Assembly (NCBI GenBank): GCA_030248215.1
Contig: JASANG010004125.1
Location: forward strand, 186,001 to 250,000
Source of the DNA: Enoplolaimus lenunculus
Lineage: Eukaryota > Nematoda > Enoplea > Enoplida > Thoracostomopsidae
DNA length: 64,000 bases
Reading direction: 5' to 3'
The notes beneath the pieces were generated by a model. It was given only the letters and a program-made list of their open reading frames with translations, was not told the origin of the DNA and ran no database searches. Position 1 is the first letter of the stretch. Each line of letters begins with the position of its first letter. Made by a program: the position numbers and the translations under genes. This document shows positions 1-13,420 of the stretch, in pieces.

Positions 1-189
1 CTGGAAACGTTGTCTTTGAAAATTTGTTATTTCGAAACGAGTGTTTATGCAATTCGTTCAGTTTTGTTAATAAACTGTCTCTGTTGGTTTTTCGCAAAGT
101 ATTACGATGAAATAGCTGAAAATTCACTCAAGCAATTTTTTGCCATGTTTTCTAAAAAGTCCAACAGTAATTCAGTAACCAAAATTTTT

Positions 190-275
190 TCAAAATGCCC
201 GTTCCTGTTCCGTTTCCTGCAATGAGATTCAATTCGTGTTGCTGTTCCGGCAAAATTTAGTTCCTGTTGGAACCC
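190..275. repeat. Fragment of GGTGCAACCGG MITE family
   Basis: The run of GTTCCTGTTCCG-type pentamers ending in GGAACCCTGCTG resembles the decayed end of the hAT-type element seen intact at 11775-12171. Confidence 0.35.
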
Positions 276-354
276 TGCTGCATAATATGGACACTACGAA
301 TACGGCTGTTTCTTAAATTTTTGTTTTGAAGCTTTTAAATTTGTAAGCAATGAA

Positions 355-480
355 TTCACACGTTGTAATGTCTCGCGTTCGGAGATTAAGCTGCTATAGC
401 TGAGTGGTGATGGTAATCGACTTTCATCAGTAAGAAAGACTAGGGTTCGAATCGCAGGCATGAAATACGTTCACCTCTTG
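355..480 (+). repeat. Fragment of tRNA-bearing TTAA MITE
   Basis: It contains an A-box-like TAGCTGAGTGG and a B-box-like GGGTTCGAATC in tRNA spacing, followed by GCATGAAA. The same order is seen in the intact copy at 45796-46066. The TIRs are not recognisable here. Confidence 0.55.
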
Positions 481-1388
481 ACGAAATTGAAATTCTTTAT
501 GCGACAAATGTGTTACTAAGTTCTATTGTCTAATGCAAAGTTCAGTGAAAACATCCACAAAATCATTGCGGATATAAAAAATCGGCACTAAATTTTTCCC
601 AATTCCGATATCCGTATCCTGCCTACGTGCACACGTTAAATTTCAAACACTAAACAATTTTAGTTTCACCCCTCAGTACTGCAAAGCTAACATGACCCAT
701 ACGGCTCTCAAACGAGTCGGCTAATCACTACGATACATACTGTGGTTACATATACATCTACACACATAATGAAAATGGTATGCGTTCTGAACCGAAAAAT
801 GCAAGCACAAAACCCGTTATGAAGGAAACAATTATATCATTAAACACGTCAAACAGTGAAAAAATCTAATTTCAACGTCAAGAGATTACATAGCTACACA
901 ATTATTACGTATTTTTTCAATAGCACAAACAAATTCTGTTAAGAAACTTTTTCTTTCCCTTTTATAACATCTCTGCCACTCTGCTGAACAGTCTAAGTTC
1001 CGTTGCCTCCTATCACTAAATACTATCAGAAAAATTAAACTGATGCATCGTTTCTGTTATTTTTCGTCCGGCTGAAGATTAAACATGAATTTCAGGACGA
1101 GCTAAAAGATTATATTTTTAAAATTTCAAATTAATTATTCACTCGTAATTATTATTGTAGCAGCTCTTTTGTATCTTTATGAAATATTTGTTTTGTAAGC
1201 AATTTAAACGCTATGTAAAGACAGATTTTGTTGTCGTTCAATTTTTAAATTAAGTATATTTCTTACCAAATTGTCACAATTGGCAAGTCAGTTAGCATCT
1301 CACCAATTCGCATATTAGGAAAACCAATTTGCTGCAGTCCATAAATTACGAGTCGGCACTCACTCGGTTATACTGTAATATCCTAAAG

Positions 1389-1800
1389 CAAGATGCAACC
1401 GGAATTACACTTTACTGGAACCGGAATTTGAAAAAATTACCGGAAACGGAACCGGAAAATAAAAAATACATGCCACCGAAAAATTCATTTTAATTTTCTT
1501 TTTTTGGCAACATTATTGGTGAAATAATTCTAGTCAGAGATAGGTTTTCACTTTATCTGCTGTATTTTAGATTTTCATAATTCACGTAAGCGAAATCTAC
1601 CTTCGATGGTTTATGTTCGGCGAATGTCAAGGTTCATATACTATACGAATGAAATTTATTCAATTTTTATCATATATTTTTTAGTAAATATCTTAATTTC
1701 CATCTACCAAATTTTAATACCGGAATCTTTAATTGCGGTGAAAATTTATCGGAACAGGAACGTGAAAAAATACCGGAACCGGAATACCGGTTGCACACTA
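1389..1800. mobile_element. hAT-type MITE, GGTGCAACCGG family
   Basis: It starts AAGATGCAACCGGAATTAC and ends with the inverse complement CCGGTTGCACACTA. Subterminal blocks are rich in GGAACCGGAA. Same layout as 11775-12171, but the target duplication is not recognisable, so this is probably an older copy. Confidence 0.7.
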
Positions 1801-2538
1801 CATTTTGAAAATATTTCAACACCGTAACCAGCTAAATGGTCTGAACCATCAAAAAGCCAACAGTTCAACAAGGCTACTAAATTTTAAGTTGGTAAGTGTA
1901 CACAAACCCGGTATATGATTTCAACGTTGTTTCGATTTTGAACCGTCAGAATATGCTTCTTGTACGTAGACACCTACGTGCAGTTAACTGATAAGTTCCA
2001 CTTCCGCATATGAATATTATTACGACAGCACAGTAACCAATTTATTACAGAAGTGCTTGTCAAACAATTGCTAAGCATGAGGGCGAACCACTCTGTCTTA
2101 CAGGCCCCTTTTTGTCGCCCGGTATTTTCAATCCATCCTCAAGGTTCGCTACGTATTTCGTATCAAGTCAGATTACTCTCTGATATTATCCAAATACAAA
2201 AATTTATAATAGCTGCTTGCAATTGCAATAATTATTCTAAAAAGCACAATAATAATGTGCTTTATCAAAATATGTACACAATATTAGTTACAGATATTTT
2301 TTGCACGTCAATTAATTAATCATTAATATGCAAGCCGTTTATTTCCAGATGTTGCAAGACTACCGATACAATCTGAACGGAACATTCAAGTATATTCTCA
2401 AAATAAAAAAATTTCAAACAGATCACAAAAACGAACATTTTCCGGTTTAAAATTAGGAAATTTCACTAAATAATAATAATATGTACTCTATCTATACCAT
2501 ACCTTGCAGCATCTGAATAGCACGCGATAGATTCAATT

Positions 2539-5500
2539 TTAATTGGTATTTTCAAATAATTCCGGTTTGTCAGCATGCAGGCAAACACCAGGTCCACCGA
2601 GCATGGGCTGCCATATTTCGAAGCCCATCTTGACAATTTCCTGAGTTATCATATCGATTACTGTCGCAGATGTATCTGAAATTAAAAAAACATTTATACT
2701 GAGCTGGACATTATTTTGGCTATTTGAAAATTTCATATTATTTTTTTTTTAATTTCCAAATTCAAACACTTTGAATAATTTTATCACGGTCTCCTTGAAA
2801 ACTTACTGACGCTATTCGCAATTGTGCACTGCACCTTTCACCAGCTAACGGCCAGGCAACATATAATAGAGCTACAAGACAAACTAAACGCTGTACAATG
2901 GCACATTTTTCGCACTTAAAAGCCCAGCACAGCCAAGTTGCGTACCTGGTTTCATAAACGCAAACACCGAACCGCCTCCACCAGCGCCGGTCATTTTCGG
3001 ATGAATGCCATACCGCGCGAGACTGGTACATATCGAGTCAATTTTTGGATGCCCAACGCCAAGTGCTACTAGCAGTTGATTGTTCATACGCGCTAAGTCC
3101 TATAATCACATTCGAAATATACACATGTAAATTTAGTAAACCTAAATAAAAACAATTAAGGGCGGTGCTATGATTGTTTTGCAGCACCGTCCGTCGCGTC
3201 CGTTATTGTGCGATGGCGAATTAAAATTTATATAAAAAGTACAACGACACCCTAAGACTTAAACACAAAATAATGTACTAAATACAAATAAAACGAGCAG
3301 CAAAACAATAATCTCAGACTAAAGTTTATGTTAAGTTGCTTTATATTAACTAAACCAATCAGTGTTCACAAAGCCTTAAACTCTTAATTTTAGTTTTTCG
3401 CACACTGCAGTAATTTTTATAATTTTTACATTAATTATTTTAATTTTCAAATCGCATGTTGAATGAAACTCGCTCAAATTCTCAACAGTGTGCAGCACCT
3501 TTCACTATTAGCATTTAGAGACAAATCATCTGACAAACGAGCAATTAAATTCAAATCTATAAATTTCAAACCCACGGACGTAACAACTTTAAAAAGATCC
3601 AGAGCAAACATTCCGTTTGTTGATTAAAGCTATTTTTCGTCTATGTACTAATGCTCAACTATCATTAGCAATTGATTATGTGCTAGACACTGTTGAAAAT
3701 TTTGACACCACCGTTAATATTATACAAGGTCGATATGCGATCCAATCACGGAAGTCTATCATGCAGAAATGTAGTTACATGAATTATTAGAAAGCAAACA
3801 AACAAAAAAATTACAAAACACAACGCTTACGTTAAGTCGTGCAAACCATCCCAAATTGTCCTGAAGGAAAACAATAAAGCAAACAAAATCTAACAGATTT
3901 AACGAACGTTAATATAGTAAGATTAAAAACAACAATAATTTTAGTAGCGAAAACTAACATGTACTACAGAATTCAAATTCATTCGGATAATGTAGAAAAC
4001 CGGAGTTAAAGAGTTACGTACTCAATAGTTACCAATGGGCAACGAATGAAACTAAAATAATTTGGATATCCGGCACATGTTGGAGGTTACGTATCCGGGC
4101 AGGTCGCCAATGGATGCTCATCCCCTGGAACAGTTTTGTCGTGCCTTTAGAAAATCTTCAACCTTCCTTATAAATCATCGAAAACCCTTGTATGCCCCTC
4201 CTGAAAATTTTTTAGCCCCTCCCAAAAAAGTTTTAGCTTCACCGGCAAAATGAGTTGACTACGGGCACAGTAGTTATCCGGACATGAGAAGCCAAGCCGG
4301 ATGACATCCGGATAAACAAATGTCGGGATATCCAGTGACCATCACGGCTTACTGCTTCTTAGTGTAATGTTAATATTAACATGCGCTTCGTATTACAACA
4401 GACACACACTATTTCTCAATTACTAATAATAATAATAATTATCCAAAATTTCATTAATTAATTTTCAAGCGCAAAGTAGCTTTCCGTACAGGAGTTAAAT
4501 TTATTTATATATACAGTTTTACAAAGATCAAAAATGTTTGTTTCGATTTTCCAAATTAAATACCTTTTACAGTAATTGGATAATTTCAAAGACCAAGTCT
4601 GGGACTAATTCATATTGAAAGAAATCAAAAAAAAAACATGTCGTCTTTTCAGACGAATTCCAAGTTTCCAATCATATTAAAACACACAAAGTACTACTGG
4701 ATGCAAATGCGCTCAAAATATACCACAGCAACAACTTAAACGTGTCAAAGTAACTATATACTCTAATAACACTAGTGTTAGAATGTAACAACTTGGGAAA
4801 AGCGGCATTAATGCTATGTCAACTGTACAGAGAACAATACGTACTGTTAATGCTAGTCATGACATTCATTTGCAAGAAGAGTTAATCTTGATTTAAATTT
4901 TTTTACACAAAAACAAACACTACATGAATCTGAAAACTAGCACGTAAAGCGAACTAACACAAACTACAGTTATTATCAACATTTCATACAGGACGCATTC
5001 AGTCAATTAAAATTTTAATTTAAAAAACGGTGATCAAAGAATATTATAAGCCTAAACTTCAAACGTTCGTCATAGCTACGAAAAAATCACGAAAACGATA
5101 TAAAGGAACGCCATTTTAGGTGCAGTGTTGCAGGATGGCAACAAAAGTTGAGTTTCCCATTAAGATACAGCAAAATTGAAGGTCGGAAATCCGATTCGGT
5201 TTTGAAAAAGGCAAATCCTGCAAGGTACCAAAACAATACGTAGTGTTTATTTTTTTAAATTAAGATACAATAGGCAGAATAATTTTTGGGAAACTTGCAG
5301 TACTTGCGTTCAAACAGCAATCTATGTTTCCATGAATTCTGCTTTGATATTTCAAAATTCACATGTTTCCACCACCAGCATAATATTTGGTCGGCTTAAC
5401 GGGCATGTCAAACAGCTACAGTTTCAATTTTATGCAATACATTTATCTAATCTGAGTCGACAAAATCGCAATGGGTTCGGATTCGAAATCGGTCAAATCG

Positions 5501-8500
5501 TGAATTCAGTGCAATCCTGTGATCAACTATAAGGATAAAAAGAAAATTCCAACTAGCATCCGCCCCAAATCCTGCTTTGACAAATTTGAAAAACGAGCTC
5601 CGAAAAAAATTCCACAAGAAGCCGATAACCAGGCCCATAGTATCGCCAATGTAAAGCACCTATCGCCCAGTTAGTGACAATTCTTGAAGCCTTTCTTGGA
5701 CAGATTGGTTTGATCAGAACAAACTTCTCATTGTTAGCTACAGCTCTCTTATTTCAGATCTCTTATCAACCGATGATAGGTACAATGCGGCATTTCGAAA
5801 ACAAAGGCAGCGGCACAAAACTCCAAATACAAACATAGACGTCCACATAACGTTCATCATATTCATAAAATCCCAGAGACACCCACAAATGCGCTCCTGA
5901 CAATGATTTACAAATAACAAGAGAACACTTATTTTGCCGGGGCCTAACCGCCACCTGATTTTTAAATGCAGTCTTGACTTGACCCAATGCAGTTTTAAAA
6001 GCTGAATAATAATCTGGCGTTTCGGTTTACGACATGCAAAATTTTTATGAATCACGTAAAAATTTACGTCTATTTTTAGGTTCAGCACGAATGTTATATA
6101 AATTTTTTTCGACTCAACGTTTCATTTTCCGACAAAATTGTGTCAATCAATACACATTTGTGCAGAAATACCTGAAAATTCCGGCACCCAGGTAACGTAC
6201 GTAACAATGGCACACATAACAATATACACATAATTATACGCACCCCAACAGACACGCACTTCTTCCACGAACCTGTAAATTTTGTTCAACATCAGCAGCA
6301 GATGCAGCAGTTGCATCGGTTGCATTGGAATGCGTAGACGCGTTTGAACTATGTGATGATCCGCCACACGAACCACTGCCTCCAACACCTGTCCCACCCA
6401 CAGGTGTTGTAGACGACGGGTTTCCCGCAGGGCCGCTATTACCGGACAAGTCAGGATCGTTGCGTAGGACACGTACAGCTTCCTTTGAGATCGCGTCAAT
6501 CGAATTGAATATGCCTTCGACTACTGCTGGGAACTGTATACAAAATGCATAAACTATCCTTAACATCACAACGATAGTAAAAATGATACTAGTAAGAAAG
6601 TACTCGGCAGCCAAGATTTTGGTTTGGTGAAAACCATGTTAATTAAATACTGAAGCATACTACACGGTTTTGTATTTAAATCTACCTGTCAAAGCTAGGA
6701 TTTACCTATTAACAGTAACAAATTTGCCAACTTCATTGGAGGAAGCATGGAAGCATGGCCATCGCTCCTTGGACCCCCTCTAGCTGCAACCTACTTAAGA
6801 CTGAACTGTTGATGCTGAGATATCAAAAGTAAGAATATATAACCTTAAGAATACCTAGCAGAAGCGTACTTAATTGATGTAATCGCTGCTACGAAAGATT
6901 ACATAAAACACTATTCGCTACCTGTTCTTGTACATCGAGAACCAGTGTCAAATAAGTAAATATTAGCTCACCATCTCCAAAATTGTACTTTTCAAAACAT
7001 CTATAATCCACACATGAACCCAGAAATTTGTACATAAAAAATCACAACTTTGTGGAAAATCTTATTTCAAATTTACTTTGCGTAGTCGCTCTTTGACCTG
7101 TGCGACCATTCGAGAAGTGTTTCGTTCGACTTTGGAATTGACTAAGATCACTCGTAAGTCCGGGCAACTGCAATTATCAAACCATCACAAACATTGTGTA
7201 GGCTTACATTTGTTTGCCAGGGCCCAGACAGTGCTCAACCCTGGATCAGAGAGTACCGGGGCCATACAGTGTTATATACAAGGGCAGAATAAAATGAACT
7301 CTGAAAAAGGTGAAAACATTCAGTGAATCAGCCGTTCGTAGATATATACTGGTTTATCTTTAAGCTTATGCTTATACTTGAATCGATTCAGGATTCTGAC
7401 CGAATGTGAGATATCGGTTAATACATCTTGATCCATATGAACCAAACATGAACAGCCACAACTATAGATTATTCTGAATACCTGGCCCCGGCATTGGTAA
7501 AAATTATTGCCCACGGACAGCTCTAGCCGACACAATAAAGTTTCATGTTGAAAAAATACATTTTTTGAGAATTGTTACAGAGCACGACTTGCCACATTTG
7601 CACACATATTTTCAAGTGAAATAACACTTTAATCGAAACTCAAAATAAGACAACGTTTTTCGTTTTCTAATCCTACAGCCGAATTCATTTGTATGATATT
7701 TTTGACTGTTAATAAGAATGAACAATCGTAAAAAATACTTGTCTGCAGACAAAATGGCCAATGGTTTATAACCGAATTAGTAAAGCAAAAATAACCCATA
7801 AGCTTGAGTAAAAGACACGTCTTTCAAAACAAATTTATTTTTAGTAAATTGTTACAAATAACTGATATGAAATTGAAAAACTCTTACATACTTTTTAATG
7901 TGTTCTATCTTTGCACCGGGTTTAAAGCTCGCAAGTCCTCCTGAAAAAACCTTATTCATACAAAAACAACATCACTGTTATATTATTATATCGATAAATG
8001 TTATACATATGTTAAAATTCTACTAGAGATGGCCCGGGGCCAGGATTTTACCCAGGGCCGAGGCTTGGGCCAGCAAAATACACAAAACTTCAAAATTAGG
8101 TCACTTAAATTTTGTTTCGTTTCTGTTATTAAAAATTTTTTTGAAGTGTTTGTGAGCCGTTTTAGCATTCTTTTTCATTCAGCATTCAAGCAGACAGAAA
8201 GATCTTTTTATGGTTTCGTCTATGGTACCGTATGGCCCCGCCAACCTCTGGCCCGGGACATCTCTAAATTCTACTAAATTCGTTTAAGTTAACAGCTGAA
8301 TACAATTTAAACGAAAAGTACGAAATTGCTGCTGTATGGTGCAAAGCGCGTTTTGCAGCCAAACTTAAATAGCTTTGCTGCGTACAAAATGTACTTTACG
8401 ATCTTTTTCAGGAATTATTACAAAAATTAGTGATATGGATTTAAATTTAAATCCAAAAAAGATAAACGCACCGTAAGTACAAACAGCGGCATCCAGTCCC

Positions 8501-10625
8501 GACGCTCTGCCGTGAATCAAAGATTCAGCTTGAGCCGCCCAACGGCGAACAATGTCTAAATCGCGATCGTCCCAAAATTTTACATCCACACCGTCAACTG
8601 CTGTCTTAAACGACAAAATAAACCATATACACAAATAAAAAATTGGGGTTGCTAGAGTAAGATTATTTGCGGATCTTACCAGAATTTATATATACTCCGT
8701 TTCTTTTGAGTAGCGATTTATCTATACATGAATGATTTTAACAGATATGTTTCCCTATACTATTACGCTGCGTCTTTCTTGACAAGTGGCTGTGAATTCA
8801 AAGCCAAAATTTCCGTATAAAGGAATGAAGTTTGAGTTACCAATAGTGATACAGCGACGACATCATATTTCGATATGCTTTCTTGTGACCGTTCTGGATA
8901 CAATATGCTGAACGAATGACAAGACACAAACGCAGAAAGGAGTTTGGTTTGAGGTGGTCTACAACTGTTGCAATGGGAATTTTACGCCGCTTTCTGATGA
9001 CCAGGTATAATTAATTAATAATTTCTGCCCACTGCGCACTCGATAAAATTGGAGATCGAAGCTTGATCGAAATTTACCTGCTTATTTGGCTTTGGTATAA
9101 TCCCAGAATTCATCAAAAGTGACGCGGCAGTGCAAACACAGTAAGCACCGGACGAGCCGAGACCGACACACGATGGCAATTTGAATCGCACTGTCATTTT
9201 GACTGCGAGTAAATTTCTACAAACACACAATACTCATAATTTAAACGCAATAATCCAAACAGCTCTATTAATATAGTTGTTAAAACTCCAGACAAATTAA
9301 ACGAGCTCACACTCATGTTGCCTCCTCTTACACCTAGATAGGTTCTATGTAACAAATCTGGACTTTGTAGATAAATAAAACATAAAACTACTATGACGTT
9401 TCCATAAGTGACCTGGAATATAAGAGGATTTGAATGTGATAGGTTCCCTCTTCACACAAATAGGGCAACGCTAGTTTATCAGCATTTTGTTTTAGTTTGG
9501 GGCTAATATTCGTAACCTAAAAGAACCATGTCACGAAGTACCAAACGAGATTGCCTAGAAAAATAAAACAGAGACTGAATATTTTTAACTCATTTATTAA
9601 AACCTCTGGTACCTTACATATATGTTGAAAACATTTGTTTCTTTTTTAACTTCATATAATGAGTTTCAATAGACAACAGTTATAGCACTTTTAAAGCGGA
9701 TAAAGCAATCTTTGTTTTTCTTACCTGTCCCTTTGGGCAACACCAAGCAGTATATACCAAAATGCAAGCACAGCGAGTTCTTGTACGCCGCATTGGTCTT
9801 GTGAAGAACTGCCTCCGGACAGCTTTTTTACCATCGGAATTACAATATCTAACGATGGCGGAACGCAAATATCTCCAATCGGATCTGAAAAACAAGTTAC
9901 ACTTCAGGAAATTTGCACTAATCTTCGTATTAAAATAAACTTTACACTTCCGAAGATTGTTTTCGTTACCAAAATCACTAAGTACAGTATCCTGCGTTCG
10001 ATTGTTTTAGAAATTCTCGTAAATGTGAACTGAGTTAATGTTGCATCAAAAACTATATTTTGCCCAGTAACTAACCTCCAAGCTTTTCTGCAGCTTTCAT
10101 GAGATCCTTTAAAAGCCACGTTTTTTCGACACCCAAGTCTGGAAGTGAAAGATAAACAACGCCATCTTGTGATGTCGTCAGGCTGCTATAAGTTCTCAAA
10201 TCAATGCTTCCAGCGACGGCTGTCTGAAAATACTTGGCTCGGCATATATAATGCGTAGTCCATGTGTAATAGCAATATGTGCGCAAAACATGATTTTATC
10301 ATAGCATAGCCACGAAATTACACCACTCGAGGATGTGGCTGCAACGTCAAAAGCTGTGTTTCATGACACGCATGCGCGGTATAAACCAATATATAAAGTA
10401 ATAACACAAAATTCGCCATAAACTCAATAAAACATACGCACTCAAATTCTTAACATTATCCAGTTATGAACATACCCTTCCGTAAACTACAGCGTGTTCA
10501 CCAAACAATATAATCTTTCCAGGTGCAGATGTATAGATTGCATTTTGGCCACCAGTTCCAGATGTGCCCCCTGAGCCGTCTGCCGCGGCGACATTATTCA
10601 TTGCGACATCTGGCTCGCTTGGCAT
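2539..10625 (-). CDS. MVK: Mevalonate kinase, complete, ten exons
   Basis: ATP:mevalonate 5-phosphotransferase (GHMP kinase family), a cytosolic or peroxisomal step of isoprenoid synthesis. Coding exons in transcript order: 10625-10476, 10223-10076, 9884-9725, 9216-9078, 8604-8472, 7940-7892, 7167-7077, 6533-6273, 3099-2946, 2675-2539. All junctions are GT-AG and phases match, giving 1422 nt, 473 aa. Visible motifs: APGKIILFGEHAVVYGR at residues 34-50 (Lys37 matches human Lys13); GLGSSGAYCV at 171-180; Glu226 and Asp237, spaced as human Glu193/Asp204; KMTGAGGGGS at 412-421; GGPGVCLH near the C-terminus. Longer than the human enzyme (396 aa) because of a Gly/Ser-rich N-terminal extension (about 30 aa) and a Gly/Ser/Thr/Ala-rich insert in exon 8 (about residues 318-370). 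The start is the first ATG of the open exon. The family's usual GNPSG reads GRASG here. Intron 8 is about 3.2 kb. Confidence 0.95.
4063..4333. mobile_element. Inverted-repeat element with GGATATCC ends
   Basis: The left end GGATATCCGGCACATG is matched inverted by CATTTGT/GGATATCC at the right end, and ATCCGG recurs inside. A CAGGCCCGTAGCCA-type MITE is inserted in the middle (about 4097-4269). Confidence 0.55.
4097..4269 (-). mobile_element. CAGGCCCGTAGCCA MITE, nested copy
   Basis: It contains the family signatures AAAACCCTTGTATGCCCCTC, TTTTTAGCCCCTCC and a diverged GACTACGGGC end. It lies inside the GGATATCC element. Confidence 0.6.
8024..8266. mobile_element. hAT-type MITE with GGCCCGGG ends and exact 8-bp TSD
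   Basis: The ends TAGAGATGGCCCGGGGCCAG and TCTGGCCCGGGACATCTCTA are inverted repeats. The direct repeat AATTCTAC flanks it exactly (8016-8023 and 8267-8274). It has no coding capacity and lies in mevalonate kinase intron 5. Confidence 0.85.
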
Positions 10626-10851
10626 TTAGAAAATATATTGAATGACCTATGCGTTAAGTTATCTAAGTTCTATGCTATTGCTAAGGAAGCGGCAAATATG
10701 TTAACAATTAATATACATTAAACTTTACCATGCTGTAATATGATTGCACATTCGCACATAACATATTTACAAAATTCAAATCTACGACTGTTTTACGAAT
10801 ACATATCCTTACAAGGGGTAGGGCCCTTTAACGCAGGTTGGGGGTATTCGG

Positions 10852-11169
10852 CAGGGTGCAACCGGAATTCCGATTCCAATTAGAATTCTGATTCGAAACG
10901 AGTTCCGCTTTCGATGAGTTAACTTATCTACAATTATCTATAATTGTTTGTTCTTTAGTTTTACAGAACCAGAAATCATCGGCAATTTGTTCATGCGACG
11001 TTTTTTAAAATTGTTGTCAGCCAACAGACACGCTAAATAAATACGTATTAAATTTGTCAATACAAATTATGCGTAGTCACAAAATTTCTAGTTCCGATTC
11101 CGATATTACAATTGCGGTATAAATTCGCTGTTCCTATTCCGCTATAATTCAGCTCCGCTTTGCACCCTA
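10852..11169. mobile_element. hAT-type MITE, GGTGCAACCGG family
   Basis: The ends CAGGGTGCAACCGGAATTCC and TTTGCACCCTA are inverted. The flanks GTATTCGG and GTGTTCGA match at 6 of 8 bases, as expected for an old 8-bp target duplication. Confidence 0.75.
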
Positions 11170-11774
11170 GTGTTCGAATACAATAAAAGTATTAGAGGAT
11201 CGCCCCCGCGGCACAGTGAAAGAAAGTGAAAGAGTGTCCTTTTAAAGCTATGCATCTTATGATTTGAAATCATCCCAAGCCTGTTATTCCAATTGTTTAG
11301 TTAGGCACAGTGAAATGTTCGTTTTTCTAGATGTGCGCGCAAATGACAACTAACGAAGAATTCGACCTTAGTATGACGCTATGAAGCTCTTGTTCAGTAC
11401 TCATCCGGTTATCAGGCATGTGTGGTCTCGGTCTTGGAATTTGGCTGGTGTCAGTATTTGGCTGATCTCGGTCCCGTTTTCTGAGACTTGATAGGTTTCA
11501 AACCGAGAACACAGAAAAAACCAGGTCCCGTTTTTCAGCTCAATATTCGTATAAACCCGTGTCTTACATTTGTTGATTTTAGGTATGAATTTTTCCCTAT
11601 TTTTAGCAATATCTTGATATTTATTGTGTGACGCCATGAAGTAAATGGTTCTTCGAAATAGCAGACTAGACGTTAGGTTCTTTGGAGTTCATTCATCAGA
11701 CTGAGTATACACTATCGTCCACTATGACTATGACATGCAGATGCATGGGGCATGAGGCAGAATGAAACCTCATG

Positions 11775-12171
11775 CAGGGTGCAACCGGAATTACAATTTA
11801 CCGGAACCGGAACCGGAATTTGAAAATTTTACCGGAACCGGAACCGGAAAGTGAAAAATGCATTTCACCAAAAATTTCATTTTAATCGTATTTTTTGCTC
11901 TATTATTTGTGAAACAACCTTAGTCGAACATAGGTATTTATTTTATTTGTTGTATTTTAGATTTTCGTCGTCGACTGAAGTGAAATCCACCATCATTGGC
12001 TTATATTTGGAGTATAAGTGGCTTTCAAAAGAGATTCTTAAAAATTAGCAAAGTTAAGAAAACGGCCAAATTATAACACCGGAATTTTTAAATCCGGTAA
12101 AAATTTACCGGAACCGGAACCGGAAGGTGAAAAAATGCCGGAACCGGAACCGGAATTCCGGTTGCACCCTG
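11775..12171. mobile_element. hAT-type MITE, GGTGCAACCGG family, exact 8-bp TSD
   Basis: The ends CAGGGTGCAACCGGAATTAC and GGAATTCCGGTTGCACCCTG are inverted, and ACCTCATG is duplicated exactly (11767-11774, 12172-12179). Subterminal GGAACCGGAACCGG blocks occur at both ends. This is the youngest-looking copy of the family here; no transposase frame. Confidence 0.9.
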
Positions 12172-12218
12172 ACCTCATGCCATGCTGATGCTACACATAG
12201 GTTAAAACACTGATGCAT

Positions 12219-12745
12219 TTGTAGTGCCTTCATATGTAGCAGCAGTAAAACAAGAAAGAACAAGATACATGAGTGTAATATTGAGGTTTGAAAACTCAGC
12301 AGCTGATGGTGAAGAACGCTCTCATTTTCAACTGCAAGAATTGTGAACCATAAATCGTTGTAACATAGCCTACCTACCCTACTTATCACATGGTGACCAC
12401 GATGGGACGATGGGACGCAATGGCAAACTGCCGCGCCAGAACAAAAACTTTTGTTGGAGTACAAAGGACAACCTTATAGAAAAACAGAAAAACCGAGAAA
12501 TGTGACATGACGATACTGGTGGTGCCTTCATATGCAGCGGCAGTAAAACATGAAAGAACCAAGATACATGAGAATAATGTTGAGGTTTTTATAAGGCATA
12601 AAAACCTGAAAACTCACCAGCGGATTGTGAGGCGGCATAACTCGACGGTAGCGCTCGAGGGAGAATCGGTCGGCCATAAGTCATGGGATCGAAACTTCGT
12701 ACGTAAGAACGCCCCCTATTTTCAGCTGCAAGCACTCAGAGCTAA
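12219..12745 (+). repeat. Imperfect tandem duplication
   Basis: The segment at about 12219-12345 (GTGCCTTCATATGTAGCAGC onward) recurs at about 12518-12745 with small insertions; both end near TTTTCA(A/G)CTGCAAG. The open frame at 12507-12827 lies on this duplication and has no family signature, so I do not call a gene. Confidence 0.55.
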
Positions 12746-12893
12746 AAACTGTCGTACCCTAGCCAACTTTTGCAATTCCCCGGGCATTTTTACCTATTTA
12801 TTGCTTTTAGCTGTATGGCCCTCGTAGTCAATAGCAGCGAAAGTCGTGGAAAGCTGCAGCGGACATAAACGGGACTAACGGGCTTGTATTTCA

Positions 12894-13365
12894 TCATTTT
12901 GCGTTCGTACAATTATATTTGCTAGTAAAATGGATAAACTGTCTTATAACTGCGTACGAGCCATAGGATTGTTGTAGAATTGTGTTAAAACTGTTAAAGA
13001 GTCGACCGGAAACTAGACCATACCCGCCTTCGGATCGTTCGAAAAGCCCCGTTTTTGACCAGTCCTGACATTGCACTTACAGCCGGACAAACATGTCTCA
13101 CTTGCTAATTAACGATATCAATGAATTAGATACTTGGACAGGCATATACCCCAATCTCTATGTCAACTTCAACACTCCTGCTGCCTTTACGCATTAAACA
13201 AAAAGGTTGAGAAAAATAACTCGCCAGTGTCACTAACACTGCGACTGCAATATTCTTCAACCAAAGCCGAAAATACTGATAATTTCTACTAGCTATGAAT
13301 CTTTTCAGCATATTTCTTATATTCCATTGCAAATACCACGGTCCGTAGGATGTGGAGCGAAGCAT
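12894..13365 (-). CDS. Possible two-exon small membrane protein
   Basis: Exon 13365-13134 starts at ATG and ends at a plausible GT donor in phase 1. Exon 13075-12894 follows a TAAG acceptor in the matching phase and runs to a stop, giving about 137 aa. A hydrophobic segment (NIAVAVLVTLASYFSQPF) suggests one membrane span, followed by two short Cys-containing stretches. I do not recognise the family. Against it: the intron would be only 58 nt and the acceptor has no clear pyrimidine tract. Low confidence. Confidence 0.22.
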
Positions 13366-13420
13366 TTTGACTTGAGATTATAACAAAATAGGAATAAACT
13401 TCAGACTGATATTGTTACCT

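Larger units (their letters stand above)
1..2538. other. Intergenic region downstream of mevalonate kinase
   Basis: No convincing coding exon is seen on either strand; the open frames are short and carry no recognisable motif. The stretch holds a CCGG-element fragment (about 190-275), a fragment of the tRNA-bearing TTAA MITE (about 355-480) and a full CCGG-type MITE (1389-1800). A minus-strand AATAAA at about 2338-2343 lies some 200 bases past the mevalonate kinase stop and could be its poly(A) signal (inference). Confidence 0.5.
3100..6272 (-). other. Mevalonate kinase intron 8
   Basis: This is the largest intron of the gene. Apart from the ATCC-ended element at 4063-4333 with a nested second MITE, I see only AT-rich sequence without coding signal. 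Confidence 0.6.

Noticed and set aside
6325-6552. Pro-rich frame on the plus strand
   Set aside because: It is the complement of mevalonate kinase exon 8, whose Gly/Ser/Thr codons read as Pro-rich on the other strand.
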